Assembly (NCBI GenBank): GCA_903904805.1
Contig: CAIVDX010000664.1
Location: 1-14,671, forward strand
Reading direction: 5' to 3'
From: an uncultured Rhodospirillales bacterium
GTDB lineage: Bacteria > Pseudomonadota > Alphaproteobacteria > Acetobacterales > Acetobacteraceae
DNA length: 14,671 bases
Positions 6,367 through 13,191 of this stretch are shown in pieces. Below the pieces are notes generated by a model. The model was not told the DNA's origin. It did no database searches and saw only the letters and a program-made list of their open reading frames with translations. The translations under genes and the position numbers were made by a program. Position 1 is the first letter of the stretch; the number at the start of each line of letters is the position of its first letter.

Positions 6367-6972
6367 ATGATCGACGTGCCCGGTTGCCTGGTGCTGATTG
6401 TCGGCCCGCCCGGCGCGGGCAAGGACACGTTGCTGGAACGCGCCCGCCGCGTGCTGGCAGAAGACACGCGCATCCGCTTCGCCCGCCGCGTGGTCGATAA
6501 TCGGCGCGAGAAGCGGCTGGACACGCATGAACCCCTGGATGAGGCGAGCTTCACGTCGCAACTGGCCGTCGGCGCCTTTGCGCTGAGCTGGCGGGCGGAG
6601 GGCCACCGCTACGGCGTGCGCAACGACATCCTGCTCGACCTCGCCGCTGGCCATGTGGTGGTCGCCAATGTCAGCCGTGCGGTGGTGGCGGCCGCGGCGG
6701 AGAAATTCCCGGTGCGGCTGATCGAACTGCGCGTGTCGGCCGATATGCTGGCGTTGCGCCTGGTGGCGCGCGGCCGGGCGGATGCGGTGGTGGCCGCCCG
6801 GCGTCTGGCGCGTCCCTTGCCGTTGCCGGCCTGGCTGCCGCTCGAGGTGATCGTGAACGAGGGCGGCGTGGAGCAGGGCGCCGCCGCTGTGGTCGCCGCC
6901 TTGCTCAGCGCGGCCGAATCGCTGCCGGTGGTCAGCCAGCCGCGGGGCGTCAGTCAGCCGCCGAAGCGGTAG
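6367..6972 (+). CDS. phnN: Ribose 1,5-bisphosphate phosphokinase PhnN
   Basis: A 201-residue P-loop kinase that phosphorylates ribose 1,5-bisphosphate to PRPP, the last step in recovering the ribose moiety from phosphonate breakdown by C-P lyase. The Walker A motif GPPGAGKD is at residues 13-20. ALSWRAEGHRYGV matches the ALSWHANGLYYGV motif of E. coli PhnN, and VVVANVSRAVV corresponds to its VLVNGSR segment. The length is close to the usual 185-200. The ATG at 6367 has no clear Shine-Dalgarno, but the Walker A placement supports it. The gene runs towards the DUF1045 and phnM pair rather than with them, overlapping DUF1045 by 19 bases at the 3' ends. Guanylate kinase-like enzymes share the fold but not these motifs. 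Confidence 0.9.
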   Translation: MIDVPGCLVLIVGPPGAGKDTLLERARRVLAEDTRIRFARRVVDNRREKRLDTHEPLDEASFTSQLAVGAFALSWRAEGHRYGVRNDILLDLAAGHVVVANVSRAVVAAAAEKFPVRLIELRVSADMLALRLVARGRADAVVAARRLARPLPLPAWLPLEVIVNEGGVEQGAAAVVAALLSAAESLPVVSQPRGVSQPPKR

Positions 6973-7628
6973 CGCGCGATCAGACGGAACGGCGCGCCCG
7001 GCGCTGCCTCGTGATACAGCGCCAACCCATCCACGGTGCGCGGCAGCGCCAGCGCGGCGGCGAAATGCGCCTGTGCGGCGGGCAGAAGGCGCGCGCGCGA
7101 GGCTTCATTCAGCCGGCCGGTGAGGCTCATGTGGAATTCCCAGGCGTCGAATACGTAGGGGTAGCCCCAGTGCGCCAGCATCGCTTCCTGCAGTGGGCTC
7201 AGCCCGGCGGCCCGGCGGCGGGCGAGCTCTTCTGCCGGGGCGGGCGCGCGCAGATGGTCCAGACCCTCGACGGCGGCGTCGCAACAGGCGCGCAGCGCGG
7301 CGCTTGGGGTGGTGCCGAGTAGGGCGAGTGCGCCGCCCAGGGGCGCCACATGCAGCGTCGGCAGCGCGAAGGGGGCCAGCCGGGCGGCCAGAGCGCGCAC
7401 GGCGTCATGTAGTGCCGCAAGCGGCGCGGTCGGTCGGAAGGGCGGCTTCAGCGTGGCGTGAAAGCCGTACCGCCTTGGCTCTGCGGTCAGCACGGCAATG
7501 TCGGCAAGATCGGGCTGGGCGAGCGGTACCCCGTTCTCAGGGTCGCGCCCGGTCCAGCTGCAGCCGGCCTGCCAGAGCGGATCATCTCGCGCGGGTGCGT
7601 AATAGAGCGCGAACCGCTCGCTCAGCAC
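6954..7628 (-). CDS. DUF1045 phosphonate-associated 2H phosphoesterase-like protein
   Basis: A 224-residue protein of the DUF1045 / 'putative phosphonate metabolism protein' family, commonly encoded in phn clusters of alphaproteobacteria. It opens RFALYYAPARDDPLWQAG and carries the two short His motifs of the 2H phosphoesterase superfamily: HATLKPP (His57, Thr59) and HMSLTG (His166, Ser168). These suggest hydrolysis or ligation of a cyclic or 2',3'-type phosphate, plausibly on a ribose-phosphate intermediate, which fits a role next to phnM. The biochemical activity is not known to me. The start is GTG at 7628, inside the last codons of phnM (7-base overlap), so translation is likely coupled. 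The 3' end overlaps the convergent phnN gene. Confidence 0.87.
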   Translation of the reverse strand: MLSERFALYYAPARDDPLWQAGCSWTGRDPENGVPLAQPDLADIAVLTAEPRRYGFHATLKPPFRPTAPLAALHDAVRALAARLAPFALPTLHVAPLGGALALLGTTPSAALRACCDAAVEGLDHLRAPAPAEELARRRAAGLSPLQEAMLAHWGYPYVFDAWEFHMSLTGRLNEASRARLLPAAQAHFAAALALPRTVDGLALYHEAAPGAPFRLIARYRFGG

Positions 7629-8761
7629 ACGCGCCGCCCCTGCCTCCAGACCGCGCGCACGATCGGCATTCCCTGATGCGAATGCACCCGCGCCAGATCC
7701 GCCCGCAGCCCCGGCGCGAGCCGGCCGCGATCGGCCAGCTTTGCCATGTCCGCCGGGTTGGCGGTCACCAGCGCGACCGCCTGATGCGCCGCCACCCCCA
7801 GCTTCAGGGCGGCGAACACCGCCTCGATCAGCGAGGATGGCACATAATCCGAGGCCAGCGCATCGACCAGGCCCGCCTGCAGCAGGGCCTCCACCGAGAC
7901 ATTGCCCGAATGCGAGCCGCCGCGGACCAGATTGGGTGCCCCGCCGATCACGCCCAATCCGCGCGCCGTCGCTGCCGCCGCTGCCTCCATCGTCACCGGG
8001 AACTCGCTGATGGTCACGCCCACCGCGGCATTGTCGGCCACCTCAGCCTCGGTGCGATCATCGTGACTGGCGATGGCGACCGCGCGACCGGCCACCCGCT
8101 GGAGGAGGGCCGCGCGGTTGGGCCCGCGCATCTGATCGCGTTTGGCGTGCAAAAAGGCGATCTGCGCCTCCAGTTCCGCCTCGTCGGCGCATTGCGGGCG
8201 ACGCAGCCGGCGGAACACCTCCAGATCGGCGTATTGGCCAAAGCCGGGCGTGTGGTCCATCAGGCTGACCATGCGCAGCGCCGGATGTTCCGCATGCGCC
8301 TCCAACTGGCCGATCAGGCCCGGCGCGGGCAGCTCGCAGCGCAGATGCAGCAGATGCTCCGCGCGCAGCAGATCGGGTGCTTCGGTCAGCGCGTCCAGAT
8401 CGGCGATGCCGTTGGCGCAAGTGTCGGCGCGGCCCTTTTCGAAGCCGATATCGCCCAAACACAGCGCATCGAACACGGTGGTCACGCCGGCCACCGCGCA
8501 TTGCGCGTCATGCGCCAGAAAGGCGTTGCGCGAGGGCCAGCGCGCGTTCGAGCGTGGCAGCACCTGGCGTTCGAGATTGTCCGTATGCAGGTCGATCAGC
8601 CCAGGCATGATCAGGTCGCCCTCGCAATCCACAGCCCCCGCAATTGTGCTGCGGCCAGGCTGAATATCGGCGATCACCCCGGCGCGCAGGACGAGTGTGC
8701 CGAGCAGCTGGCGGTCGGGCAGCACCAGCGTCGCGTTGGTGAGCACCAGGTCTTCGGTCAT
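7622..8761 (-). CDS. phnM: Alpha-D-ribose 1-methylphosphonate 5-triphosphate diphosphatase PhnM
   Basis: A 379-residue amidohydrolase-fold enzyme, practically the length of E. coli PhnM (378). PhnM removes pyrophosphate from ribose 1-phosphonate 5-triphosphate ahead of C-P bond cleavage. Diagnostic features are the metal-binding HTDN after PGLID (His59, Asp61), SLMDHTPGFGQY, ASHDDRTEAEV, GGAPNLVRGGSHSGNVS and LASDYVPSSL. The ATG at 8761 gives the normal N-terminus (MTEDLVLTNATLVLPD); an ATG at 8809 or 8860 would add unconserved residues. A 10-base palindrome GTCCGCGGAC lies at 8767-8776, six bases or so before the start. It forms an operon with DUF1045. The catalytic C-P lyase genes (phnGHIJKL) are not in this window. 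Confidence 0.94.
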   Translation of the reverse strand: MTEDLVLTNATLVLPDRQLLGTLVLRAGVIADIQPGRSTIAGAVDCEGDLIMPGLIDLHTDNLERQVLPRSNARWPSRNAFLAHDAQCAVAGVTTVFDALCLGDIGFEKGRADTCANGIADLDALTEAPDLLRAEHLLHLRCELPAPGLIGQLEAHAEHPALRMVSLMDHTPGFGQYADLEVFRRLRRPQCADEAELEAQIAFLHAKRDQMRGPNRAALLQRVAGRAVAIASHDDRTEAEVADNAAVGVTISEFPVTMEAAAAATARGLGVIGGAPNLVRGGSHSGNVSVEALLQAGLVDALASDYVPSSLIEAVFAALKLGVAAHQAVALVTANPADMAKLADRGRLAPGLRADLARVHSHQGMPIVRAVWRQGRRVC

Positions 8762-8941
8762 GCTGTGTCCGCGGACGTCGAGATGGATCGGGCGTGAAGG
8801 CGTGGCCATTGGCCATGCCGGGTGGCGGCGAGTCAATCTAACACGGGTGCCGGCAGCCACCTTGCCGCAATATCATCCTTTGCGCGGCGGCTGTGCCCTG
8901 CTACCGCTGCGCCGCCACGGCCGTCCAGCTCAGGGGGTGCG
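8762..8941. promoter_or_regulatory. Divergent intergenic region between phnM and hddA
   Basis: These 180 bases separate the starts of phnM (-) and the hddA operon (+), so promoters for both should lie here. I do not see a convincing -35/-10 pair. Visible elements are the palindrome GTCCGCGGAC (8767-8776) next to the phnM start and AGGGGG (8932-8937), a likely ribosome binding site four bases before the TTG start of hddA. Confidence 0.4.
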
Positions 8942-10042
8942 TTGAACACGCCAGTCGAAACCGCCGCGCTCACGCGCGATATCGCCAGCCTGCGCGCCGG
9001 TGCCGCGTTGCGCGGCGCACGGGTGCGGGCACGCGCGCCGTTGCGGTTGGGTCTGGCCGGAGGCGGCACCGATGTGTCGCCCTATGCCGATCTGCATGGC
9101 GGCGCGGTGATGAACGTCACCATCGACCGCTTCGTCTATTGCTCGATCGAGTGGCTGGACAGCGACGAGGTGGTGCTGGAGAGCTCCGATCTCGGCCAGC
9201 GCCATGCCTATCCGGCCACCGCGCCGCTGCCCATCGATGGCCGGCTCGATCTGCCCAAGGCGGTCTATAACCGCGTGATGCGCGACCATTTCGGCGGCCG
9301 CGCCCTGCCGCTCAGGCTGGTGACCTATTCCGAGGCGCCGGCCGGCTCCGGCCTCGGCTCTTCGTCCACGCTGGTGGTCGCGGTGCTGCAGGCCTTCACT
9401 GAGCTGCTGTCCCTGCCGCTGGGCGAGTATGACGTGGCGCATCTGGCCTATCTGATCGAGCGCGTCGATCTCGGCCTGCATGGTGGCCGGCAGGACCAGT
9501 ATGCCGCCACCTTCGGCGGCTTCAATTTCATGGAGTTCCGCGACGGCGACGCCGTGATCGTCAATCCCCTGCGCATCAAGCGCGAGGTGATCAACGAGAT
9601 GGAGGCACAGACGCTGCTGTGCTTCAGCGGTGTCAGCCGCGAGAGTGCCACCATCATTGCCGAGCAGTCGCGCAACGTGCAGGCCGGCTCGGCCAAGTCG
9701 ATTGAGGCGATGCATGCGCTGAAGGCGTCGGCCGTGGCGATGAAGGAGGCGCTGCTGAAGGGCAATCTCGTCGCCCTCGCCGACAGTCTGCGGGTAGGCT
9801 GGAATTCCAAGCGCGACATGGCGTCGGGCATCAGCAATGACCATATCGAAAATGCCATGCGTATCGCCATGGAGGCCGGCGCCCATGCTGGCAAGGTCTC
9901 CGGCGCAGGCGGTGGTGGCTTCATCATGCTGCTCACCCCTCTTGAGCGGCGCCCGGCCGTGATCACCGCATTGGGGCAGGCGGGTTTCCGCGCCGAGGGC
10001 TGCCGTTTCACCGCCGAAGGAGCCACCGCATGGCGGATCTGA
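8942..10042 (+). CDS. hddA: D-glycero-alpha-D-manno-heptose 7-phosphate kinase HddA
   Basis: A 366-residue GHMP kinase that phosphorylates C1 of D-glycero-alpha-D-manno-heptose 7-phosphate to the 1,7-bisphosphate, second step of the GDP-heptose pathway. It closely follows HddA sequences such as that of Campylobacter jejuni: APLRLGLAGGGTDVSPY (residues 32-48), LDLPKAVYNRVM, the ATP-binding motif PAGSGLGSSSTLVV (133-146), GGRQDQYAATFGGFNFMEF, VNPLRIK and the C-terminal SGAGGGGFIM (320-329). I use the TTG at 8942 because AGGGGG lies just upstream. A GTG at 9023 would begin directly at VRARAPLRLG, matching the shorter C. jejuni start, and cannot be excluded. It is the first gene of the heptose operon and overlaps gmhA by 13 bases. 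Confidence 0.93.
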   Translation: MNTPVETAALTRDIASLRAGAALRGARVRARAPLRLGLAGGGTDVSPYADLHGGAVMNVTIDRFVYCSIEWLDSDEVVLESSDLGQRHAYPATAPLPIDGRLDLPKAVYNRVMRDHFGGRALPLRLVTYSEAPAGSGLGSSSTLVVAVLQAFTELLSLPLGEYDVAHLAYLIERVDLGLHGGRQDQYAATFGGFNFMEFRDGDAVIVNPLRIKREVINEMEAQTLLCFSGVSRESATIIAEQSRNVQAGSAKSIEAMHALKASAVAMKEALLKGNLVALADSLRVGWNSKRDMASGISNDHIENAMRIAMEAGAHAGKVSGAGGGGFIMLLTPLERRPAVITALGQAGFRAEGCRFTAEGATAWRI

Positions 10043-10635
10043 CCGACATTTCTCCGAACGAGGTCGCCGCCGCGATCCGCGTCTCGGCCGAACTTCTCAG
10101 CCGCCTCGCGGAGGACGATGCGGTTTGCGCGGCCACCGCCCGCGCGGTCGCGCTGGTCTGTGAGCGCCTGCGGGCGGGCAACAAGCTGCTGATCTGCGGC
10201 AATGGCGGCAGTGCGGCGGACGCGCAGCATTGGGCCGGCGAACTGGTCAGCCGCTTTAATTACGATCGTCCGGGCCTGGCCGCCATCGCGCTGACCACCG
10301 ACAGCTCGATCCTGACGGCGATCGGCAATGATTATGGCTATGAGCGCAGCTTCTCGCGCCAGGTCGAGGCGTTGGGCCAGCCGGGCGATGTGCTGTTCGC
10401 ACTGTCCACATCCGGGCGCTCGCGTAACATCATCGCAGCCCTCACCGCCGCGCGTGAGCGGGGCATCGCAACAGTCGGCTTCGCGGGTGCGGGCGGCGGC
10501 GACATGCCGGCTTTGTGCGATGTGATGATCTGCGTGCCGAGTTCCTCGACCCCGCGCATCCAGGAAGGGCATGAGGTGCTTGGGCATACCATCTGCGGCA
10601 TGATCGAGGCCGTGATGTTCCCGCGTCAGGCCTGA
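10030..10635 (+). CDS. gmhA: Sedoheptulose 7-phosphate isomerase GmhA
   Basis: A 201-residue SIS-domain isomerase converting sedoheptulose 7-phosphate to D-glycero-D-manno-heptose 7-phosphate, the entry step to bacterial heptose. Motifs are CGNGGSAADAQHWAGEL (from residue 56), the phosphate-binding STSGRS (126-131), and RIQEGHEVLGH (from 176), which matches the RIQE...H segment of E. coli GmhA. It is a single SIS domain without extra modules and is cytoplasmic. The ATG at 10030 has an ideal Shine-Dalgarno, AAGGAG at 10017-10022, seven bases upstream, inside the end of hddA. The next gene begins one base after its stop. Confidence 0.95.
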   Translation: MADLTDISPNEVAAAIRVSAELLSRLAEDDAVCAATARAVALVCERLRAGNKLLICGNGGSAADAQHWAGELVSRFNYDRPGLAAIALTTDSSILTAIGNDYGYERSFSRQVEALGQPGDVLFALSTSGRSRNIIAALTAARERGIATVGFAGAGGGDMPALCDVMICVPSSSTPRIQEGHEVLGHTICGMIEAVMFPRQA

Positions 10636-10636
10636 A

Positions 10637-11344
10637 ATGCCGGTGCCCACGGAAGCGATCGTGCTGGCCGGCGGGCTTGGCACGCGGCTGCGCGCCGTGG
10701 TCAGCGACGTGCCCAAGCCGCTGGCGCCGATCGCCGGCCGACCATTCCTGTTCTGGCTGCTTGACGGCTTCGCCCGACAGGGGCTGCGCCGTGTGGTGCT
10801 CGCCACCTGCTATATGAGCGCAACCATCGAGGCTGCCGTCGGTCCGCGTTTCGCCGGCATGGACATCGCCTATCTTGTCGAGGAGAGCCCGCTGGGCACC
10901 GGGGGTGCGGTCTGGGCGTCGCTGGCGGCCTGTGTGAGCGAGCGCGTTCTGGTCGCCAATGGCGACACCTGGCTGGGTGCCGACGTCGCCGCCCTTGCCG
11001 CCTGCGCGCCCGCTGCCGATCTGGTGATGGCCGTCCGCCGGGTGCCTGACCGCGCTCGCTATGGCAGCGTGCGCGTGGAGGGCGACGCTGTTCTGGGGCT
11101 GGATGAGAAGGGGCTCACCGGGCCGGGACTGGTGAATGCCGGGCTGTATCTGATGCGGCGCGATCTGCTGGTGCGCCGGCCGATGCCGGGGTCGTTCAGC
11201 CTGGAGACCGAATTGCTGGCTCAGCCGGGCGATCTCGACATGCGCGTGTGGCCGACCGATGCCGCATTCATCGATATCGGCACGCCGGAGGATTTCGTGG
11301 CCGCGCAGCGCCTGATCCCCAGCTGGGCGGCGGGCAAGGAATGA
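10637..11344 (+). CDS. hddC: Heptose 1-phosphate guanylyltransferase HddC-type nucleotidyltransferase
   Basis: A 235-residue sugar-1-phosphate nucleotidyltransferase. The nucleotide-binding signature LAGGLGTRL is at residues 10-18, followed by DVPKPLAPIAGRPF with the conserved lysine. NGDTW (108-112) contains the metal-binding aspartate, and FIDIGTPEDF lies near the end. Together with hddA, gmhA and gmhB this is the expected HddC, transferring GMP from GTP to D-glycero-alpha-D-manno-heptose 1-phosphate to give GDP-heptose. Sequence alone cannot fix the base preference; the assignment to GDP rests on its partners, since the ADP route uses the bifunctional HldE instead. The stop overlaps the start of gmhB as ATGA, so translation is coupled. 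Confidence 0.88.
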   Translation: MPVPTEAIVLAGGLGTRLRAVVSDVPKPLAPIAGRPFLFWLLDGFARQGLRRVVLATCYMSATIEAAVGPRFAGMDIAYLVEESPLGTGGAVWASLAACVSERVLVANGDTWLGADVAALAACAPAADLVMAVRRVPDRARYGSVRVEGDAVLGLDEKGLTGPGLVNAGLYLMRRDLLVRRPMPGSFSLETELLAQPGDLDMRVWPTDAAFIDIGTPEDFVAAQRLIPSWAAGKE

Positions 11345-11904
11345 ACCAGCCGGCGTTGTTTCTGGACCGCGACGGAATCGTCAATTTGGATTTCGGCTAT
11401 GTGCATCGCATCGCCGATTTCGTGTTCCGCGACGGCATTTTCGAGTTATGCGCCGCAGCGCAGGGGCTGGGCATGGCGGTGGTGATCGTCACCAACCAGG
11501 CCGGCATTGGGCGCGGCTACTACACCGAGGCCGATTTCCATATTCTCACTGAATGGATGCTGAGCCAGTTCGCTGAGCGAGGTGTGCAGCTCACCGGCGT
11601 GGAGTTCTGCCCCGATCATCCCACCCACGGGCTTGGCCGATATCGACAGGACTCGGTGCGTCGTAAGCCTGGCCCAGGCATGATCCTGGACGCAGCCGCG
11701 GCGCACGGGATCGACCTGCCCGCGTCGGCGCTGGTCGGCGACCGCGCCAGCGACATGCAGGCCGGTCGCGCCGCGGGTGTCGGGCGCCTGTTTCTGCTTC
11801 CCGCCGATGAGGCCGAAGCAGAGGCCGCGCCGTCGGGAACCGCGCTCATTGACCAAGGCGGCCTTTGGACTGTGCGTGACCGTCTGCTCGGTCTGAAGAA
11901 ATGA
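11341..11904 (+). CDS. gmhB: D-glycero-alpha-D-manno-heptose 1,7-bisphosphate 7-phosphatase GmhB, zinc-ligand variant
   Basis: A 187-residue HAD-superfamily phosphatase that removes the C7 phosphate to give heptose 1-phosphate. HAD motifs are intact: FLDRDG (Asp9 nucleophile and Asp11), VTNQAGIGRG, RRKPGPGM (Lys109) and GDRASDMQAG. The zinc loop is unusual. E. coli GmhB has CPHH...CDC with ligands Cys92, His94, Cys107 and Cys109; at equal spacing this protein has Cys90, Asp92, Ser105 and Arg107, so three of four ligands are gone. Zinc stabilises the loop rather than taking part in chemistry, so activity may persist. The C-terminus (about 160-187) is family-variable. The ATG at 11341 overlaps the hddC stop; AAGGA directly abuts it, which is too close for a normal ribosome binding site. 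Confidence 0.9.
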   Translation: MNQPALFLDRDGIVNLDFGYVHRIADFVFRDGIFELCAAAQGLGMAVVIVTNQAGIGRGYYTEADFHILTEWMLSQFAERGVQLTGVEFCPDHPTHGLGRYRQDSVRRKPGPGMILDAAAAHGIDLPASALVGDRASDMQAGRAAGVGRLFLLPADEAEAEAAPSGTALIDQGGLWTVRDRLLGLKK

Positions 11905-11948
11905 GAGTTCTTTGCGTCCTTTCGTCCAAAAGAAGCGCGTGTTGTTTC
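11905..11948. terminator. Convergent spacer with weak inverted repeat, possible shared terminator
   Basis: This 44-base spacer between the ends of gmhB (+) and the glycosyltransferase (-) is AT-richer than its surroundings. TTCTTT (11908-11913) can pair with AAAGAA (11929-11934) across a 15-base loop, and CGTCC occurs twice (11915-11919, 11923-11927). The stem is weak and there is no clear T-run, so a terminator role is only suggested by position. Confidence 0.25.
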
Positions 11949-13136
11949 TCAGGTGATAAGTCCTGGAAACCCCTCCGCGACGATGCGTCGGAATGTCGCC
12001 GCGAGCGCACTTGGCAGTCGTGCCTCGCGCGCTGAGGCGAGATTTCGGACCTGCGACGCATAGCGCTGCCCATCCTGCGCCGTGAGGATGTCCTCGATCG
12101 CCCGCGCGAACCCATCCTCGGTGTCGCAGAGTGTGCCGATATCGCCGTACTCGGAGAAATATTGCCTGGTGAGCGGCACCGCGTTGGTCACCACCGGACG
12201 GGTCCAGGCCACCGCGTCGATCAGTGCGCCCGAGGCGGAGAAATCGTAGTAGCCGCGGCGGAAGGGCAGGGTGACGAAATGGGTCTCGGCCACCCGGCGG
12301 GCGAATTCGGGGCGGCTGAGCGGGGCCTCGCTGAGCGGGTAGGCCAGCAGGGCAGTGTCGGCCGGATCGTGCGGTGGTTTGGCACGGCCGATATGGACGA
12401 ATTCGACGCGATCGCCCCAGGCCGCTTTCACCGTGCGGGCGGCGTCGAGGAAGCGGTCAAATCCTTTGGCGGGGCTGCCCCAGCCGACGAAGCCGAAGCG
12501 CAGGGGGGTGCCGAATATGGCCGGCGCGGCGGCGCGAGCCTCGCTGGTGAGGATCGGCAGCGGCAAAACGTCGGTGCGGGCGGCCCCGCGGGGAGAGACT
12601 TCGGCGAGCGCCTGCTTGATGGCGTGTTCCAGCACCAGGAAGCGCACCGGTGCGCGGTCGAGGCTGGCGCGTGTGTCGACGGCGCGCGCGAGTGGGTTGC
12701 GCGAGCGGGCGCCGGTGGCTTCGCCGAGATTGCCATGCCAGCCGACCAGCACGCCGCAACGCCGTCCGGACAGGCGGGCAGCGGCGGACGCGGTGAAGCT
12801 CGCTGTGGAGGTGGTGGAGATCAGGAAGATCAGGCAGCCCTCACCCGCGGGCACGCGTCTGAGCCCGACACGGAAGGTCGTGAATTCATGCCGGGCGCGC
12901 GCGGCGATGACATGCTGGGGATGGTCGCGGTCGCCCCGCCAGAGTGTGATCGGCTCCAGCGTGATATTGCCGAGGGCTGCCACCGCCGGGTCGCGGTTCA
13001 CCTCGGCCAGATGGGCGGCCGATGCCAGCATGACCACGCGCTGCTCGGGAAACGCCGACGCCAGCGCCTGCAGCGTGGCGCTGTTGCCCGGCGCGTGCGT
13101 GCCGCCGTCCCAGGTGGTCTCGAAAACCAGGATCAT
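11949..13136 (-). CDS. Glycosyltransferase, GT-B fold (GT4-like)
   Basis: A 395-residue putative glycosyltransferase. The N-terminal part starts MILVFETTWDGGTHAPGN and has Rossmann-like strands (RVVMLASA, CLIFLIST). The C-terminal domain begins at LRFGFVGWGSPAKGFDRFLDA, typical of the donor-binding half of GT-B enzymes. It continues with VEFVHIGRA and a late FSASGALIDAVAWTRPVV segment, corresponding to the usual E(x7)E-like region but with Ser and Asp in place of the first Glu motif. No membrane segment is visible. Convergence with the GDP-heptose operon suggests a role in a heptose-containing surface glycan, but the donor sugar and acceptor are inference. The ATG at 13136 lacks a clear ribosome binding site. 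It lies 55 bases downstream of purU on the same strand and could be co-transcribed with it. Confidence 0.75.
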   Translation of the reverse strand: MILVFETTWDGGTHAPGNSATLQALASAFPEQRVVMLASAAHLAEVNRDPAVAALGNITLEPITLWRGDRDHPQHVIAARARHEFTTFRVGLRRVPAGEGCLIFLISTTSTASFTASAAARLSGRRCGVLVGWHGNLGEATGARSRNPLARAVDTRASLDRAPVRFLVLEHAIKQALAEVSPRGAARTDVLPLPILTSEARAAAPAIFGTPLRFGFVGWGSPAKGFDRFLDAARTVKAAWGDRVEFVHIGRAKPPHDPADTALLAYPLSEAPLSRPEFARRVAETHFVTLPFRRGYYDFSASGALIDAVAWTRPVVTNAVPLTRQYFSEYGDIGTLCDTEDGFARAIEDILTAQDGQRYASQVRNLASAREARLPSALAATFRRIVAEGFPGLIT

Positions 13137-13191
13137 GCCGGGCTGTTTGCCGCATCATTGCACGGCGCACCAGCCCGACCGGCCGATCTGC

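Noticed and set aside
7193..8797. A 534-codon plus-strand open frame
   Set aside because: It is antisense to DUF1045 and phnM, both with complete family motifs; its translation is Arg/His/Gln-rich and unrecognisable.
8930..10806. Long minus-strand open frames across hddA, gmhA and hddC
   Set aside because: They are shadows of the heptose operon with biased composition and no motifs.
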